Below, in pieces: positions 39,629 to 50,126 of a DNA stretch of 64,000 bases; position 1 is the stretch's first letter; each line of letters begins with the position of its first letter. The translations under genes were made by a program, and so were the position numbers. This DNA is from Diacronema lutheri. Its lineage: Eukaryota; Haptophyta; Pavlovophyceae; Pavlovales; Pavlovaceae. The stretch covers positions 372,001 to 436,000 of the forward strand of contig JAGTXO010000010.1 in NCBI GenBank assembly GCA_019448385.1, read 5' to 3'. The notes under the pieces are model-generated. The model worked only from the letters and a program-made list of their open reading frames with translations. It was not told the DNA's origin and ran no database searches.

Positions 39629-41431
39629 ATGGGGGAGTTTGACGATGCGGACCTGGACGGCGTGCTCGCAGCCATCGACGTGGACAACGAGATCGCAAAC
39701 CCACAGCTCGACGGCGGCGACGTCAAGTCCAAGTCCAAAAAGTCGCGCGCCAAGGACGCGAAGCCCAAGCGCGAGCCGCCAAAGATGATCCGCGCGCCCG
39801 ACGGCTCGTCGTTCGGCACGTGCGAGGCGTGCGGCAAGCGCTGCGCCGCGGCGATGCTCACGCAGTACGGAGGGTTTGGCCACGAGTGCGAGGAGGTCGA
39901 CCCGACCATCAAGCTCAAGGAGCTCGCCGCCAAGGAGCGTGCGCGGAAGGACGCGGCCAAGGACAAGTTTGACGCTGCAAAGGCAGCTGCACGGCGCGAG
40001 CTCGCTGCGCGCGAGGTGCGGCGCGTCAGGCTGGGCGCCGCGGCGCTCTACGAGCATGATGCTGCCGCACGCTTGCAGCGCGTCCGCAACGCACGCGAGC
40101 GCCGGCGTGCACCGCGCGTCGCGCCGACCAGCGGGCGCGCGCCGCGCCGCCCTCCGCGCGCTGCGGGCGCGCGCGCAGCCGTGCAAGCCCAAATCGTCCT
40201 ACCAGCACTTTTGCGCATGGCGGCGCGCCAGACTCAAGGAGGAAAAGCCCGACCTTGACCCCAAGGTCCTCACGTCCCTCCTCGCCGACGAGTGGGCAAA
40301 GGTGACGGCCGACGGCCGCGTGCGCTGGGAGGCAACCGCCGCGGCGGACAGGGAACTCTACGACGAGCGCATGGCGGCGTGCGCAGGCGACGAGGGCGAG
40401 GCGGTGCGCGCGCGCGATGCGCATCTGCACGCGCGCGCCGCGCACGACCGATCGCGCGTCGCACGCCCGCGAGCTCCGCGCGGCCACGGTCACGCGAACG
40501 CATCGGGGCGATTTGCGCGTCCTATATCTACTTACCGCCGCGCAGGGCGGCGACGAGCACGTCAAGGCCACGGGCGCGCCCAAGGCAAAGCGCACGGCCG
40601 ACGGGAAAGAAGATCCCACCGCCGACGCCAATGCTGACGCTGCCGCCGACGACAGCGCGCCCGCCAAGCCGCGGTACAAGAAGGCGCGAACGGCGTTCTT
40701 CAACTACTGCGCGCACAACCGCGCGCGCGTGCTCGCGGTGCGCGCGCCGCCGCGGCGCGGCACGCGTGCGCAGCCAGCACGCGGTCGCGCGCGGGGCGGC
40801 GCGGCGCGCCCGCGGCGACAACCAAGCGCCGGCGCGCGACTCACGCGCGGCGCGATGCGCGCGCGCGTGGCGCGATGCGCGCGCGCGTGGCGCGACCGCG
40901 GCGGTTGCGGCGGCGTGGGTTCTCGTGCAGGCGGAGCCGGGCATGCGGATGCCAGACGTTGTCAAGGCGCTCTCCGCCGAGTGGCAGGCACTGGACGCGG
41001 CGGGGAAAGCGCCTTTTGTTGCGGAGTATGAGACTGAAAAGGCGCGGCTCGCCGAGAATCCCGAGCTGCTCGCCGTGGCCAAGGCCAAGGCGAAAGGCGG
41101 TGCGAAGCGTAAGCGCGCCGGCGGCGCTGGCGCTGGCAAAGGCAAGACCACCGAGGCAGATACCAACATTGGTGGCGGCGACGCGGACGCGGACGGCGCG
41201 AGCGACGCCGACGGCGAGGATGAGAACGGGGAGGAGGCGGCCGAAACGGAGCCGCCCGATGCGACCGACGATGCGGACGGCGCGGCCGATGGCGACCGCG
41301 ACGAGCGCGCCGCCGTAGCGAGCGGCGAGTCCGGGCGTTGCGATGCTGTGCCGGGCGCACGCGCAAGCAAGCCCGCCGCGCCCAAGGCGCGCAAGGCGCG
41401 CGTCGTCGAGAGCGATGACGAGGACGCGTGA
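39629..41431 (+). CDS. HMG-box (HMGB-like) chromatin protein with two boxes and acidic tail, four exons
   Basis: Predicted exons are 39629-40015, 40179-40403, 40546-40737 and 40931-41431; every exon is a multiple of three. Introns start GTGCGG or GTGCGCGC and end CAG. The product is 434 aa. The N-terminal part is acidic, then Lys-rich, with a CxxC...HxC cluster (CEACGKRC, GHEC) that may bind zinc. Box 1 starts KPKSSYQHFCAWRRARLKEE and continues LLADEWAKV. Box 2 starts KPRYKKARTAFFNYCAHNRA and continues after an intron with VVKALSAEWQAL. The tail is Asp/Glu-rich and ends ESDDEDA. It should bend DNA and help nucleosome assembly. The E2F-like site fits S-phase expression. Confidence 0.85.
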
Positions 41432-41515
41432 CAAACTCTGACAAAAGAAAACTGTCTCCATCTGATTCCGGATCCCCGAATCGCCGCCGTCCGGCGTCCG
41501 CCAAGTGTACGTGAA

Positions 41516-42040
41516 ATGTCGGATCCGGACACCTTTCCCCTGTACGTCGTTGCTACTCGGTTTTCGGAGCGCTCGTGGACGACGAGGGAGCGGGGTTTGA
41601 AGCGAATGCCAGGGCTGCGCGTGGAGAAGCGCGACGCGGGCGAGGTTTCGTTCGACAACCTCGCGCTCGAGGACGGATTGTGCGCGCGCGCGCGCACCGT
41701 CGCGCGCTCTCCTTTGGTCTCGCGGCTGGTGCAGCACCACCCAAGCACGCGCGCAAAAAGTGAGCACCCTGGCTGACTCGGCGCCGGCCCGATGCGCGCC
41801 CCGCCCGTGCGCACGCAGCTGCCCCTCGCAGATCGACGGCACGAGCGTTTTGAGCAACGCGCTGCACATCACGCGCAACGAAGCGGCGTGCACGCAGGTC
41901 TGCTTGCCGGTGGCGCTGGGCGGCTCCATGTTGGCGGCGTCGGGTGTTCGCATGGGCACGTGCTTCGAGCTCGGATTCACAGAGTTTCAAAGGCACGACG
42001 AGCGCGCCGATGGCATCCACTATTTGATGTGGGAGAGATG

Positions 42041-42041
<1 letters not shown>
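41516..42041 (+). CDS. Small protein of unknown function, two exons
   Basis: Exons 41516-41679 and 41819-42041 (intron GTGCGCGCGC...ACGCAG, 139 bp) give 128 aa. It begins MSDPDTFPLYVVATRF and ends IHYLMWER. There is no signal peptide or membrane helix. A compact, slightly acidic, mixed alpha/beta composition (SNALHITRNEAACTQVCLP, GVRMGTCFELGFTEFQ) is unlike shadow frames of this genome, which are Arg/Ala-rich. The phase-correct intron supports it. Family not recognised. It is tandem with the HMG-box gene at 84 bp. Confidence 0.42.

Positions 42042-42072
<31 letters not shown>
42042..42072 (+). repeat. Poly-C run after the small gene
   Basis: About thirty C directly follow the stop codon of the small gene. 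On the minus strand it is a G run. Confidence 0.9.
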
Positions 42073-42074
<2 letters not shown>

Positions 42075-42149
42075 TCGAGACCTTCCAAACGAATCGAGGG
42101 CAGCCCGTCACTACATGCGACGGCCGAGTCAAATGGGCGATGCTCGCCG

Positions 42150-42400
42150 CGCTGCCGCAAAACCAAGAGGTGAAGCGCGCAGTCGTGGCAAGTGCTCGTA
42201 TGGCCGCAGTCGTGGCAAGTGCCCAACGGACCTGACTCCTTGATGAGCGCGCCCGACGGGCGCGAGAGGCAGATCGAGCAGTCAGGCAGGTCCTTTGGGT
42301 CCTTGCGGAACGCGACCGAAGCCTTCAGCGCGCCGGGCGGCTGGCGCTTGCCGTCCTTGCCCTGGGAGGCACGTCTCTCCCGTCCGGCTGCCCGAGTGCC
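42150..42400 (-). pseudogene. RING/zinc-ribbon-like fragment
   Basis: Minus-strand frame reading KASVAFRKDPKDLPDCSICL, then ALIKESGPLG, TCHDCGHTSTCHDCALHLL. The CxxC...CxxCxH...CxxC spacing is that of a RING or zinc ribbon, but the last cysteine pair of a RING is not found and no start or splice sites are clear. The CTTGCCACGACTGCG segment is doubled. It may be the remains of a host gene or an exon of an unrecognised one. Confidence 0.35.
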
Positions 42401-42439
42401 TCTGTGCTTCGCCTGAGACTCTGACTGGCACTTCTTTCG

Positions 42440-42545
42440 GCCTGATGTTGCGTGCGCCCTTTCGCTCGCTCCGTTTGTCCAGCCTCGGCCCCGTGCGCGC
42501 CCCTCCTGCTGACCCGTCTGTAAGCGTCGTTACTATATACGGCGC
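42440..42545 (+). repeat. Dispersed ~100 bp repeat, copy 3
   Basis: TTTCGCTCGCTCCGTTTGTC and CAGCCTCGGCCCCGTGCGCG match copy 1 almost base for base. On the minus strand it is preceded by AACGACGCTTACAG, as at copy 2. Confidence 0.6.
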
Positions 42546-42648
42546 GGTCCGGGCTGGTCCGGCCAGTGTAAGGCTGAGAGTACGACCCGGGTCGTACAAT
42601 CAAGGGTTAAAAGCCAGCCAATGAGCGCTCGAGGGGTCGGGGCGAGGC

Positions 42649-43251
42649 CTATGACGAGCCTAGGACCGAGACACCCTCCTGACCGGCCGATTTGGAGTAG
42701 AATTCGGGGTCGAGCGGGCGCGGCGGACGGAGGGCCCGAGCCGGGCCGACGGAGGGTCCGACCCCGGAATGCGGGCGACCGGAAGGGCTTGGGTGATTTA
42801 CGCCTAGTAGAATAGAATGGCGGATTCCGGGGGGGCTCGCAACTGGCATCGCGCAAGCTGAGGCCCCCTGACTGACCGGACCGCGCCGAGTGCGCGTGCA
42901 CCCCGTGGAGGGCGCGGCCAGTCGGACACTCTTCGCGACTGAGCTCGCCGCGGCATACCGTGCGCTGCGCCGGCGCGCTACTTGCCGTTGGCCGAGCTGC
43001 GGGTGTTGCGCACCGCCGTGTTGCGCAGCCAGCGGCTGGATGCGCCGGTGGCCGGAACCTTGGCGCGCTTTGGCTAAGCGACCTCGGCCTGCACAGACTC
43101 GAACGCGTGCGTAAACTCGAGGCGTTGCAGGTGGCGAGCACGTGAGTTCGCGTAGGAGGTCTTGTACTCGGTGGCCTGACTGTCGACCGACGAGAGCTTG
43201 GGCGAGTTCGGCGGCACGTTGGCTCACTTGGGCTCGGTGCGCGGCTCTGCC

Positions 43252-43284
<33 letters not shown>

Positions 43285-44222
43285 CTTCGGACTCGCTGCC
43301 CGGCTCTGCCTGTGCGGGCGCGATGCACTCGGACTCGATGCCCGGCTCTGCCTTCGTGGGCGCGGTCGCGGGCACGGGCGCGCCCTCGACCCCGTCGCGG
43401 TTGAAGACATCGAACTCGACGCACACGCCGTGGTCCTTGAAGTCGGTGGCCTCGCTGTCGTTCGCGTAAGCCTCGGGCGAACTCGCAACGAGCGACGACA
43501 TCTCGGCGTGGAGCCAGCACATCTCATGCTGCACCGCGTGTTCAGGTTCTCGAGCGCTCCGTTGAAAGAGTCACTCTCACCGAGGCGCTCGCTGCACCAC
43601 ACCAGATAGCCATCGAGCTTGTGAGCGTGCTCGTGCGCCCGTGCGAGGTCCTTGGAGAGCGCGTCGGCGCGCGCGCACATGCCGTCGCATGACTTGGCCG
43701 GTGTCATGCTGTGCTTCCAAGGCCTGGTACTCGGCGTTGAGCGTGTCGTGATCCTCGCGAACGAGCTGCAACCAGCTGCAGCAGCCGCGCGACGCCGCTG
43801 TCGCCGACGATGCGCTGGAGCATGTGGCCCATGAGGTGTGCGCGGCACGTGGCGAGCGCCACATTTTTGCGCAGCAGCGCGAGGATCCGGGCGCCGCGGA
43901 CGAGCCGGCCCATGCACTTGAGCGCGTAGATTCGGCCGCACATGCACGCGCCGACGACCGAGTCGGCGGGCCCGCCGTCGAGCCAAAAGTTGGCCTCGGC
44001 CGCATCGCGGCGGCGGGCGACGCGCTGAAGGATGCGCACGCGGTAGTGCCGGTCGACGAGCAGCTCGTCGCCGAAGATCTCGTCGGGCAGCAGCTCGGAG
44101 ACGTTCTGGGGGTACATGCTGTGCGAGCGTGCACGCGACGAGATCTCGTCGGGCGTGCCGTCCGTTCGTTCAGAGCAGAGCGCGTCGGACCGGCAGACAG
44201 ACGATGCAGCGCGCGAAGGCAC
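42649..44222 (-). pseudogene. Decayed or multi-exon minus-strand gene of unknown family
   Basis: Protein-like stretches lie in successive minus-strand frames. MYPQNVSELLPDEIFGDELL with RHYRVRILQRVARRRDA and MCGRIYALKCMGRLVRGARI is at 44120-43830. A helical stretch (EDHDTLNAEYQALEAQH; ARAHEHAHKLDGYLVWCSER) is at 43770-43560. An acidic part is at 43530-43380, then a Pro/Ala/Glu repeat (43250-43400). The opening (LLPDEIF...) recalls F-box-like or ankyrin-associated openings, but I would not name a family. Frames change without convincing splice sites, so decay is likelier than splicing. Its flank carries dispersed repeats. Confidence 0.4.
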
Positions 44223-44538
44223 CTGCGGCGCGCGGCGTGGCCTCGCGTGCCGTCACGAAGCCGCCTGCGCGCACTGCGGAGGCGGCGAGCGCGACGAGGG
44301 CGGGCGCGGACGAGGTGCTGAGCGGCGTCACGTACGCGCCCTCGCTCGCCGAGCTCGACGCCGCGGCGCTGACGATGCGCGCGGCGTACCACACCGACCG
44401 CCCCTGAGACGATGCGCGGCGCCCGCGGAGGACTGGTCCGTTGGCGCGCAAACCGTGGGCGAAAGGGCGCGAAGCCAACGGCCGTCCGCGCACGTTCAAA
44501 CGCGCGCATACGGGTGGCATCCTCCCACCTTCGGCGCC
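44223..44538. other. Non-coding stretch between the decayed gene and the palindrome
   Basis: A short plus-strand frame (from an ATG at 44204, about 67 codons) is present but has no recognisable feature; otherwise nothing is seen. Confidence 0.4.
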
Positions 44539-44845
44539 GCTTTCTAAAAGGGTGTAGGGTGTAGGGTGTAGGATGCAAAACAAGCCCTCCCCACATTTGG
44601 GCCCGACGTCATTCCTTCTTCGAAGCCGTGACGTTACTCACATACGAGTACCTTTACTTAGTGTAGGATGTATCTATTCTCTAGGTATTTGCATAGTGTA
44701 GGGTGTAGGATAAGTACGGTTATGAAAGTCCCATAGGGGGGAGAAGGAATGACGCTGTGACGAAAGAAGGAATGACGTCGGGCCCAAATGTGGGGAGGGC
44801 TTGTTTTGCATCCTACACCCTACGCCCTACACCCTTTTAGAAAGC
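44539..44845 (+). mobile_element. Non-autonomous TIR element (MITE-like), copy A
   Basis: The ~80 bp terminal inverted repeats begin GCTTTCTAAAAGGGTGTAGG and contain ATGCAAAACAAGCCCTCCCC and GGCCCGACGTCATTCCTTCT. The interior is AT-richer than the genome, with repeats of GTGTAGGAT and an asymmetric core (CGAAGCCGTGACGTTACTCA). No ORF. Both ends point to a cut-and-paste DNA transposon derivative; the target-site duplication is not certain. Confidence 0.8.
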
Positions 44846-45090
44846 GGCGGCGCCTCGGAGCATGGCGGCTCGACAGCATGGCGCCTCGACAGCATGGCGT
44901 CGTCCAGCGTGGCGTCCAGGATGGCGACTGCGCCCGGGCCGTGACGCCGCGACGTCGTTCGGCTGCGTCACGGAGGAGCGCCATCCGTGCGCCACGGAGG
45001 AGCGGCAGGACCACGACGCGGCGTGACGCTGGACGACGCCATGCTGTATAGGCGCCATGCTGTCGAGCCGCCATGCTCTGAGGCGCCGCC
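44846..45090. repeat. Inner palindromic spacer between the two TIR elements
   Basis: The arms, about 65-70 bp, start GGCGGCGCCTCGGAGCATGG on the left; the right arm is its reverse complement with a few changes (GACGACGCCATGCTGT, CGCCATGCTCTGAGGCGCCG). The loop of about 105 bp is less symmetric. The sequence just right of copy B repeats the arm start (GGCGGCGCCTCAGAGCATGG), so the arm predates or moves with the TIR element. Confidence 0.8.
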
Positions 45091-45396
45091 GCTTTTCAAA
45101 AGGGTGTAGGGTGTAGGGTGTAGGATGCAAAACAAGCCCTCCCCACATCTGGGCCCGACGTCATTCCTTCTTTCGTCACAGCGTCATTCCTTCACTCCCT
45201 GTAGGACTTTCGTAACCGTACTTATCCTACACCCTACACTATGCAAATACTTAGAGAATAGATACATCCTACACTAAGTAAAAGTACTCGTATGTGAGTA
45301 ACGTCACGGCTTCGAAGAAGGAATGACGTCGGGCCCAAATGTGGGGAGGGCTTGTTTTGCATCCTACACCCTACACCCTACACCCTTTTAGAAAGC
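45091..45396 (-). mobile_element. Non-autonomous TIR element (MITE-like), copy B, inverted relative to A
   Basis: Reverse complement of copy A over its full length with a handful of substitutions, shown by the core TGAGTAACGTCACGGCTTCG lying at its right end. A, spacer and B together form one ~860 bp inverted repeat. Confidence 0.85.
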
Positions 45397-45499
45397 GGCG
45401 GCGCCTCAGAGCATGGCGCCCGCCCGCTCGAGCCGGACCTCCGCGCAGCCGGACTCGCCCCGCCCCGGGCTGCTCTGGCTGGGCGACGTCGTGCGCGCC

Positions 45500-45985
45500 T
45501 CAGAACGCCGCGCTCGCCACGCGCACGTAGCCCTCGTCCGGGTCCGGCTCGGGCGCCGCGTCGCGCACCGAGCGCGACGCGGCCTCGACGCCCGGCGTTT
45601 CGGCACGCGAGGCGACGGATGCCTCGTCCGGCCGGCCCCACGGCAGCTGCAGCTCGAGCTGGCGCTGGATGATGCGCGGCGTCGCCACGCGCCCGTGCTG
45701 CACCTCGCGACGTCGCGCGCGCACGTAGAGCACGATCGCCACCGAGCCGCTGAGGCCCATCATCGCGCCGAGCAGCACCGAGATTGTGGTCTCATTGTCT
45801 GCTTGGGCGCGAACGGAAAACGCGCGAAGGGTGGCGACGAAGATCGTTGGGTTGGGTTGGGCCACCGGCTCCCGAGGATTGCTTGTGGCGCTCGACTGAC
45901 CGTTGGCCCAGCTTTTTTTTTTCTCGAACCTACTGTGGAGCCGCCTGCAGCGTGATCTCCCGCGCACAACGACCATGGCCGCCAT
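45500..45985 (-). CDS. Possible last exon of a single-pass membrane protein
   Basis: Minus-strand frame with TTISVLLGAMMGLSGSVAIVLYV, cited as TTISVLLGAMMGLSGS and VAIVLYV, a membrane helix followed by a basic stop-transfer RARRREVQ. A polar cytoplasmic tail ends DEGYVRVASAAF. An extracellular-looking ADNET site precedes the helix. It resembles the C terminus of a receptor-like protein whose upstream exons are missing; the region upstream is occupied by the helicase gene. It is either a host-gene remnant cut off by the insertion or a chance frame. Confidence 0.3.
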   Translation of the reverse strand: MAAMVVVRGRSRCRRLHSRFEKKKSWANGQSSATSNPREPVAQPNPTIFVATLRAFSVRAQADNETTISVLLGAMMGLSGSVAIVLYVRARRREVQHGRVATPRIIQRQLELQLPWGRPDEASVASRAETPGVEAASRSVRDAAPEPDPDEGYVRVASAAF

Positions 45986-48350
45986 CGACCTGCGCGCCTT
46001 CGACGCGGCGCTCGTCAACTGCGAGATCGTGAGCACGCGGCCGGTCAAGCCGAGCGAGCAGGCGCGCACGGTCGACAAGCTGACCTACGGGCCGTCGCGC
46101 CGCGCGCTCGCCTTCGTCTCGCCGCCCTGCGTCGTCGACTGGCCCGAGCTCACGGGCGACGGCAACTTTGGCACCATGTACGGGCCGACGGACGTCGACA
46201 AGGCGGCGTACACGGCCGGCGTGACCGACAAGGAGCTGCCGATTGAAGGCGCGCCGCTCGCGCAGATGGACGCCTACTTTGGCGCCCTGCGCGCCATCGA
46301 CGATCAGCGCGTCGAGACGGTGCACGCGCGCCAGAAGGAGCTGCTCAACACGCGCGGCCTCTCGAAGGAGGAGGTGCGCGGCAAGCTCTCGCCCGCCGTC
46401 AAGCCCAAGTACGAGGACGACACGCTCGCGCACACGCGGCTGAACATGTCGACGCGCACGTTCACGTGGGCGGGCTCCGAGCGCGTCGTGCCGCTCGTCG
46501 ACGCGCGGCGCGAACCGGTCGACGAGATCCGGCACGAGGACGTCTGCGCCATCGCCACGCAGCTCGACCGCGTCTACACGGGGCTCACGGGCTCGATGTT
46601 TGGCACCAAGTGGAACGTGTGCGGGGTCATGCTCCTGAAGCGCGCCGAGCAGCGGCCGCAGCCCGGCTCGGACGCCTTCGCCTCGTACGGCGTGCCCGCC
46701 TGGGCCGACACGTTCGACTCCACGGGGCTGTACGTGCCCGACGAGCGCGAGCGCGCGGCGGCGCTCGCGGCGGTGGCCGGTCTGCGCACGGCGCGCGCGC
46801 CGGCCGGGCCGGGCGGGCGCGAGCTCGCGCGCGCGCAGGGCTACCATCGCGCCGAGCGGGCTGCGAGCGCGGCGGCGGCGCGCGCGGCGATGGCCGAGGG
46901 CGGCCAGCAGTGCGCGCTCCACGGCGCGGTCGTCAAATCGGCGCTGCGCGGCGTGGGCAACCGGCTGCATCTTTGCGACGCGCCGGGCGGAACGGGCAAG
47001 ACGTTCGTCGAGCGCGCCATTATCGCCGCCGTGCGCGCGGATGGGCACGCGGTCGTCGTGGGCGCGTCCTCGGGCGTCGCCGCCACGCTGCTGCCCGACG
47101 GCCGCACCTTCCACTTGACCTTCAAGGTGCCCGGCGGTGCCGACTCCGACGGGCAAGCCGTTCAATGGCGTGCCGCGCTCCGAGCGCGGGCGCTCCCTGG
47201 CCGCCGCGGCGGCTGGTCGTGTGGGACGAGGCGCCGATGCAGACGCGGTGCCACCTCGACTCGCCTGATCGGTGTTTGCGCGACGTGACGGGCGTCGACG
47301 AGCGCTTCGGCGGCGAGACGCTGCTGCTCGCCGGCGACTTTCGCCAGTGCTTGCCGGTGGTGCGGCGCGGCTCGCGCGCGCAGATCGTGCGCTCCTGCCT
47401 CAAGTACTCGGCGCCGTGGCAGCACGATCGGCAGCACGCCTTGGTCGAGAACGTTCGCGCCTCGAGCGCGGCGCGCGACACGGGCGACGCGCTCGGCGCG
47501 GGCGAGTGGGCGGAGCTGCTGCGCAGCCCCGGCGACGGCGCCGTTCCCGCGGCGGTGCCGGCGGCCGGGGCCATGCCCGGCGCATTCCCGCTCGATCCCG
47601 TGCAGCTGCCCGAGGCCGTCGGCGGCGTCCCCATCCGCGTGGGCTCGGCCTACCCGACGGAGCTCGTGACGACTTTGTCCACGGCGCGACGTGTTGGACC
47701 GACGACGGCTCGCTGTGCGACCGCGCGGTGCTCTGCGCCAAGCAGACGGACGTGGCGCGGATCAACTGGCTGGCGATCGGCCGCTTCCCGGGCGCGGCGG
47801 CGAGGTGCGCGTCGGCGGACGAGCTGGCGCGACGACGGGGCGGGCAAGCAGATTGCGCGGGCGTCGGTCGAATTCCTCGACTCGCTCGAGCACGCGCAGA
47901 TGCCGCACCGCGTCCTCGACCTGAAGCCCGGGATGGTGGTGATGCTGCCGCGCAACCTCTCGCCCGGCGAGGGGCTGTGCGGCGGCACGCGGCTGATCGT
48001 GCGCGGCGTGCGCGCCGGCGGCCGGCTGCTCGAGTGCGCACGCCCCGGCGCGGCCGCCGGGCGCGACAGCACCGTGCTCGTCGCGCGTGTCGACCACCAC
48101 CCGCCCGACGACGGCACGTTCGCGCTTGTGCGGATGCGCCGCCAGTTCCCCGGTGCGGCCGGCGTAACGAGGCGCAGGGGCAAGCGCTCGGGTGCGCGGG
48201 CGTGTGGCTCGCCGAGCCGTGCTTCACGCACGGCCAGCTCCACGTGGCCGCTTCGCGCGTCGGGCACACGTCGCGCGTCCGCTTTGCGCTCGGCGCGGAC
48301 CTCGTGACGCGCAGCGTCGTCTTCAAAGAGGTGCTCCGCGCGGTCAGCGG
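45975..48350 (+). mobile_element. Pif1/Helitron-type SF1 helicase gene with unusual N-terminal domain, broken
   Basis: It starts at ATG 45975 in a good context (GACCATGG). The first ~280 residues (AFVSPPCVVDWPELTGDGNF, GPTDVDKAAYTAGVTDKEL, later WNVCGVMLLKR) form a compact domain. It recalls ssDNA-binding proteins of large DNA viruses in layout only. The helicase follows, with motif I GGTGKTF, Ia VVVGASSGVAAT, WDEAPM (motif II), LLAGDFRQCLPVV (III), KPGMVVMLPRNLSPGEGLCGGTRLIV and the terminal NEAQGQALG, FTHGQLHVAASRVG motifs of Pif1 and Helitron helicases. Motifs are spread over more than one frame, so the copy looks broken, with about three breaks. No Rep/HUH nuclease was found next to it. 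Known role: 5'-3' DNA unwinding during replication or transposition. Confidence 0.72.
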
Positions 48351-50126
48351 TGGCGAGGCGGCGGCGGCGGCGCTCGCCGCGGCCGCCGTCGCCGCCGCGC
48401 GCGAATGCGCGGCGGCGGCGCGCGGTGGCGGCGAGCGCGGCGGGCGCGGCGCGGACGGCGCGCGCGGCGCCGGCGGCGGGCGGCGCGCTGGCGGCGGGCG
48501 CGCCGCCGGCGCGCGGTGCTGGCCAGCACCCGCCGGCGCGACGCCCGCCGCGCCGCTCGCGCCGACGCGCAGCCGGCGGATGCTCGCCAGCACCGCGCGC
48601 CGCGCGACCGGCCCGCGTACCTGCGCGCCCTTCGCGGGCGCGCAGGGCGGCGCCAATGCGGCCGGCGTGCAGGGGCCTCAAGCCGGCGCGCCGCCCGCCG
48701 CCGCGTGGGTCGCCGCCACGCGCGTGCCGTCGGCGCTGCCGCCGCCCGGCGTCGCGCTCGCGCCGCAGCCGCCGCCGCCGCCGTCGCCGCCGCCTGCCGC
48801 CTGCCGGCAAGCTGGGCAAGCGCGCAGAGGCGGCGACGGCGGTGCGCGATCCGGCGAGCAGGCGGCGCGCCGCCGAGCCGGGGGCGGGCTCCGTGGGCGA
48901 CGAGGCTCGCCCGCCACTGGCACCACTCGCGCGCCGAGCGCGCACAACGCGCGGGAGCCCGCTGCGTGGCCGGACGAAGCTGCGGTCACGGCTGAGGGGC
49001 GGATCCGACACGCCGTGGCCGTACAGCACATCGAGCAGGGAGGCCGTCACATCGACATGAATTTAAGTGCCACATCGAGCACGTGATACCCTGCGGACTG
49101 GCGCCACTCCTGCCGCCCCTCGCGCCGAGCCCGCGGCGCGCGCCGGGCAGTTGTTGCGCGCGCACGCAGCACGCAGCGCGCAGACAAGACGTGAAAAATG
49201 TGTCGCGGCGAGGACGAGGGCGAGCCCCGGCGGCTCGGCGAGGCGTCGCATCTCACACACACAGTGGCGCACTCCGAACGGCCCGGTCCACATTGCGCCC
49301 CCCCCCCCCCCCCCCCCCCCCCCCGCGCGCGCGGCTAGCCGACGCGCCGGCCTCTTGCTCGCGGCTGTAGACCCGGGCGCTGAGGGCCTCGTACATGCCG
49401 GGTGGCCGAGGGACAGAAGCCCGTCTCGGTCACGCTCGTGCAGCGCAAGCGCACTGCGCACGCGCGGCACGCGACCGCGCGCGAGACGGGCCACCGTGCA
49501 GCGCATCGGCCCCCGTCGGCGCCGGGTGCGCCGGGCGGCCGCGCCCTATGCGGCGCGCGGCGTGGAGCACCGAGGGCGCACGGTGCTGGAGGCCAACGAG
49601 CGGGTCAGCTTCACGCGCGCGCACACGCATGTGCGCACGCAGACGCGGCACGTGCACAACCCGCCCGCGCGGCTGAGCGCGCGGGCGGCGCGGCGACCTC
49701 AACTGGCGCGCGTGCACGCTCGCGGCGGCGCGGTTCGAGCGCGTGCATGCGACCGGGCGCGGGTTCCGGCCCGAGCAGCTGCTCGTTGTGTGCGGCAGCT
49801 GGCTGCACCGGTCGCGCGGCGGCGGCCGTGTGCGAGGCAAGCCGCCCGCGCTCGGTGAGGGGCTTGCTTTGGGCGCTGCGCCGGCTCGACATCGCGACGA
49901 CCCTCGTACCCAAGCTGCGGAGATCCAACGGATGCTCGCAGCTGCGCGAGGTGAAGCGGAAGTGCGCCCGCTCCGAGCGCGACGCCCGCCGCGGACGCCG
50001 ACGGCGCGCCGCTGGCCCGGCCGCGGCTGGCGGGCCGCGGCCGGTGCGGCGCGGCACCGGCACGCTGCAGCCGTACGTACGCGCGCAGAGCGCCGGGCGG
50101 TCGCAGCGCGTGGCGGGTGGCGCGGC
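48351..50126. other. Low-complexity region downstream of the helicase
   Basis: An Ala/Gly/Arg-rich and Pro-rich coding-like stretch continues to about 49050. A C run (about 49298-49324) and short His/Arg-rich frames (49560-49700) follow. No domain could be supported on either strand. Confidence 0.5.

Noticed and set aside
44204-44407. 67-codon plus-strand frame with basic N terminus
   Set aside because: No family, overlaps the decayed minus gene, composition close to chance frames.
44541-44575. Interstitial telomere
   Set aside because: Only three TGTAGGG units, present at both ends of a TIR element; not TTAGGG or TTTAGGG.
48351-50126. Rep/HUH nuclease expected beside a Helitron helicase
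   Set aside because: Only short His-rich frames (around 49600); no HxH plus Tyr motif in a plausible fold, so the element is not called a Helitron.
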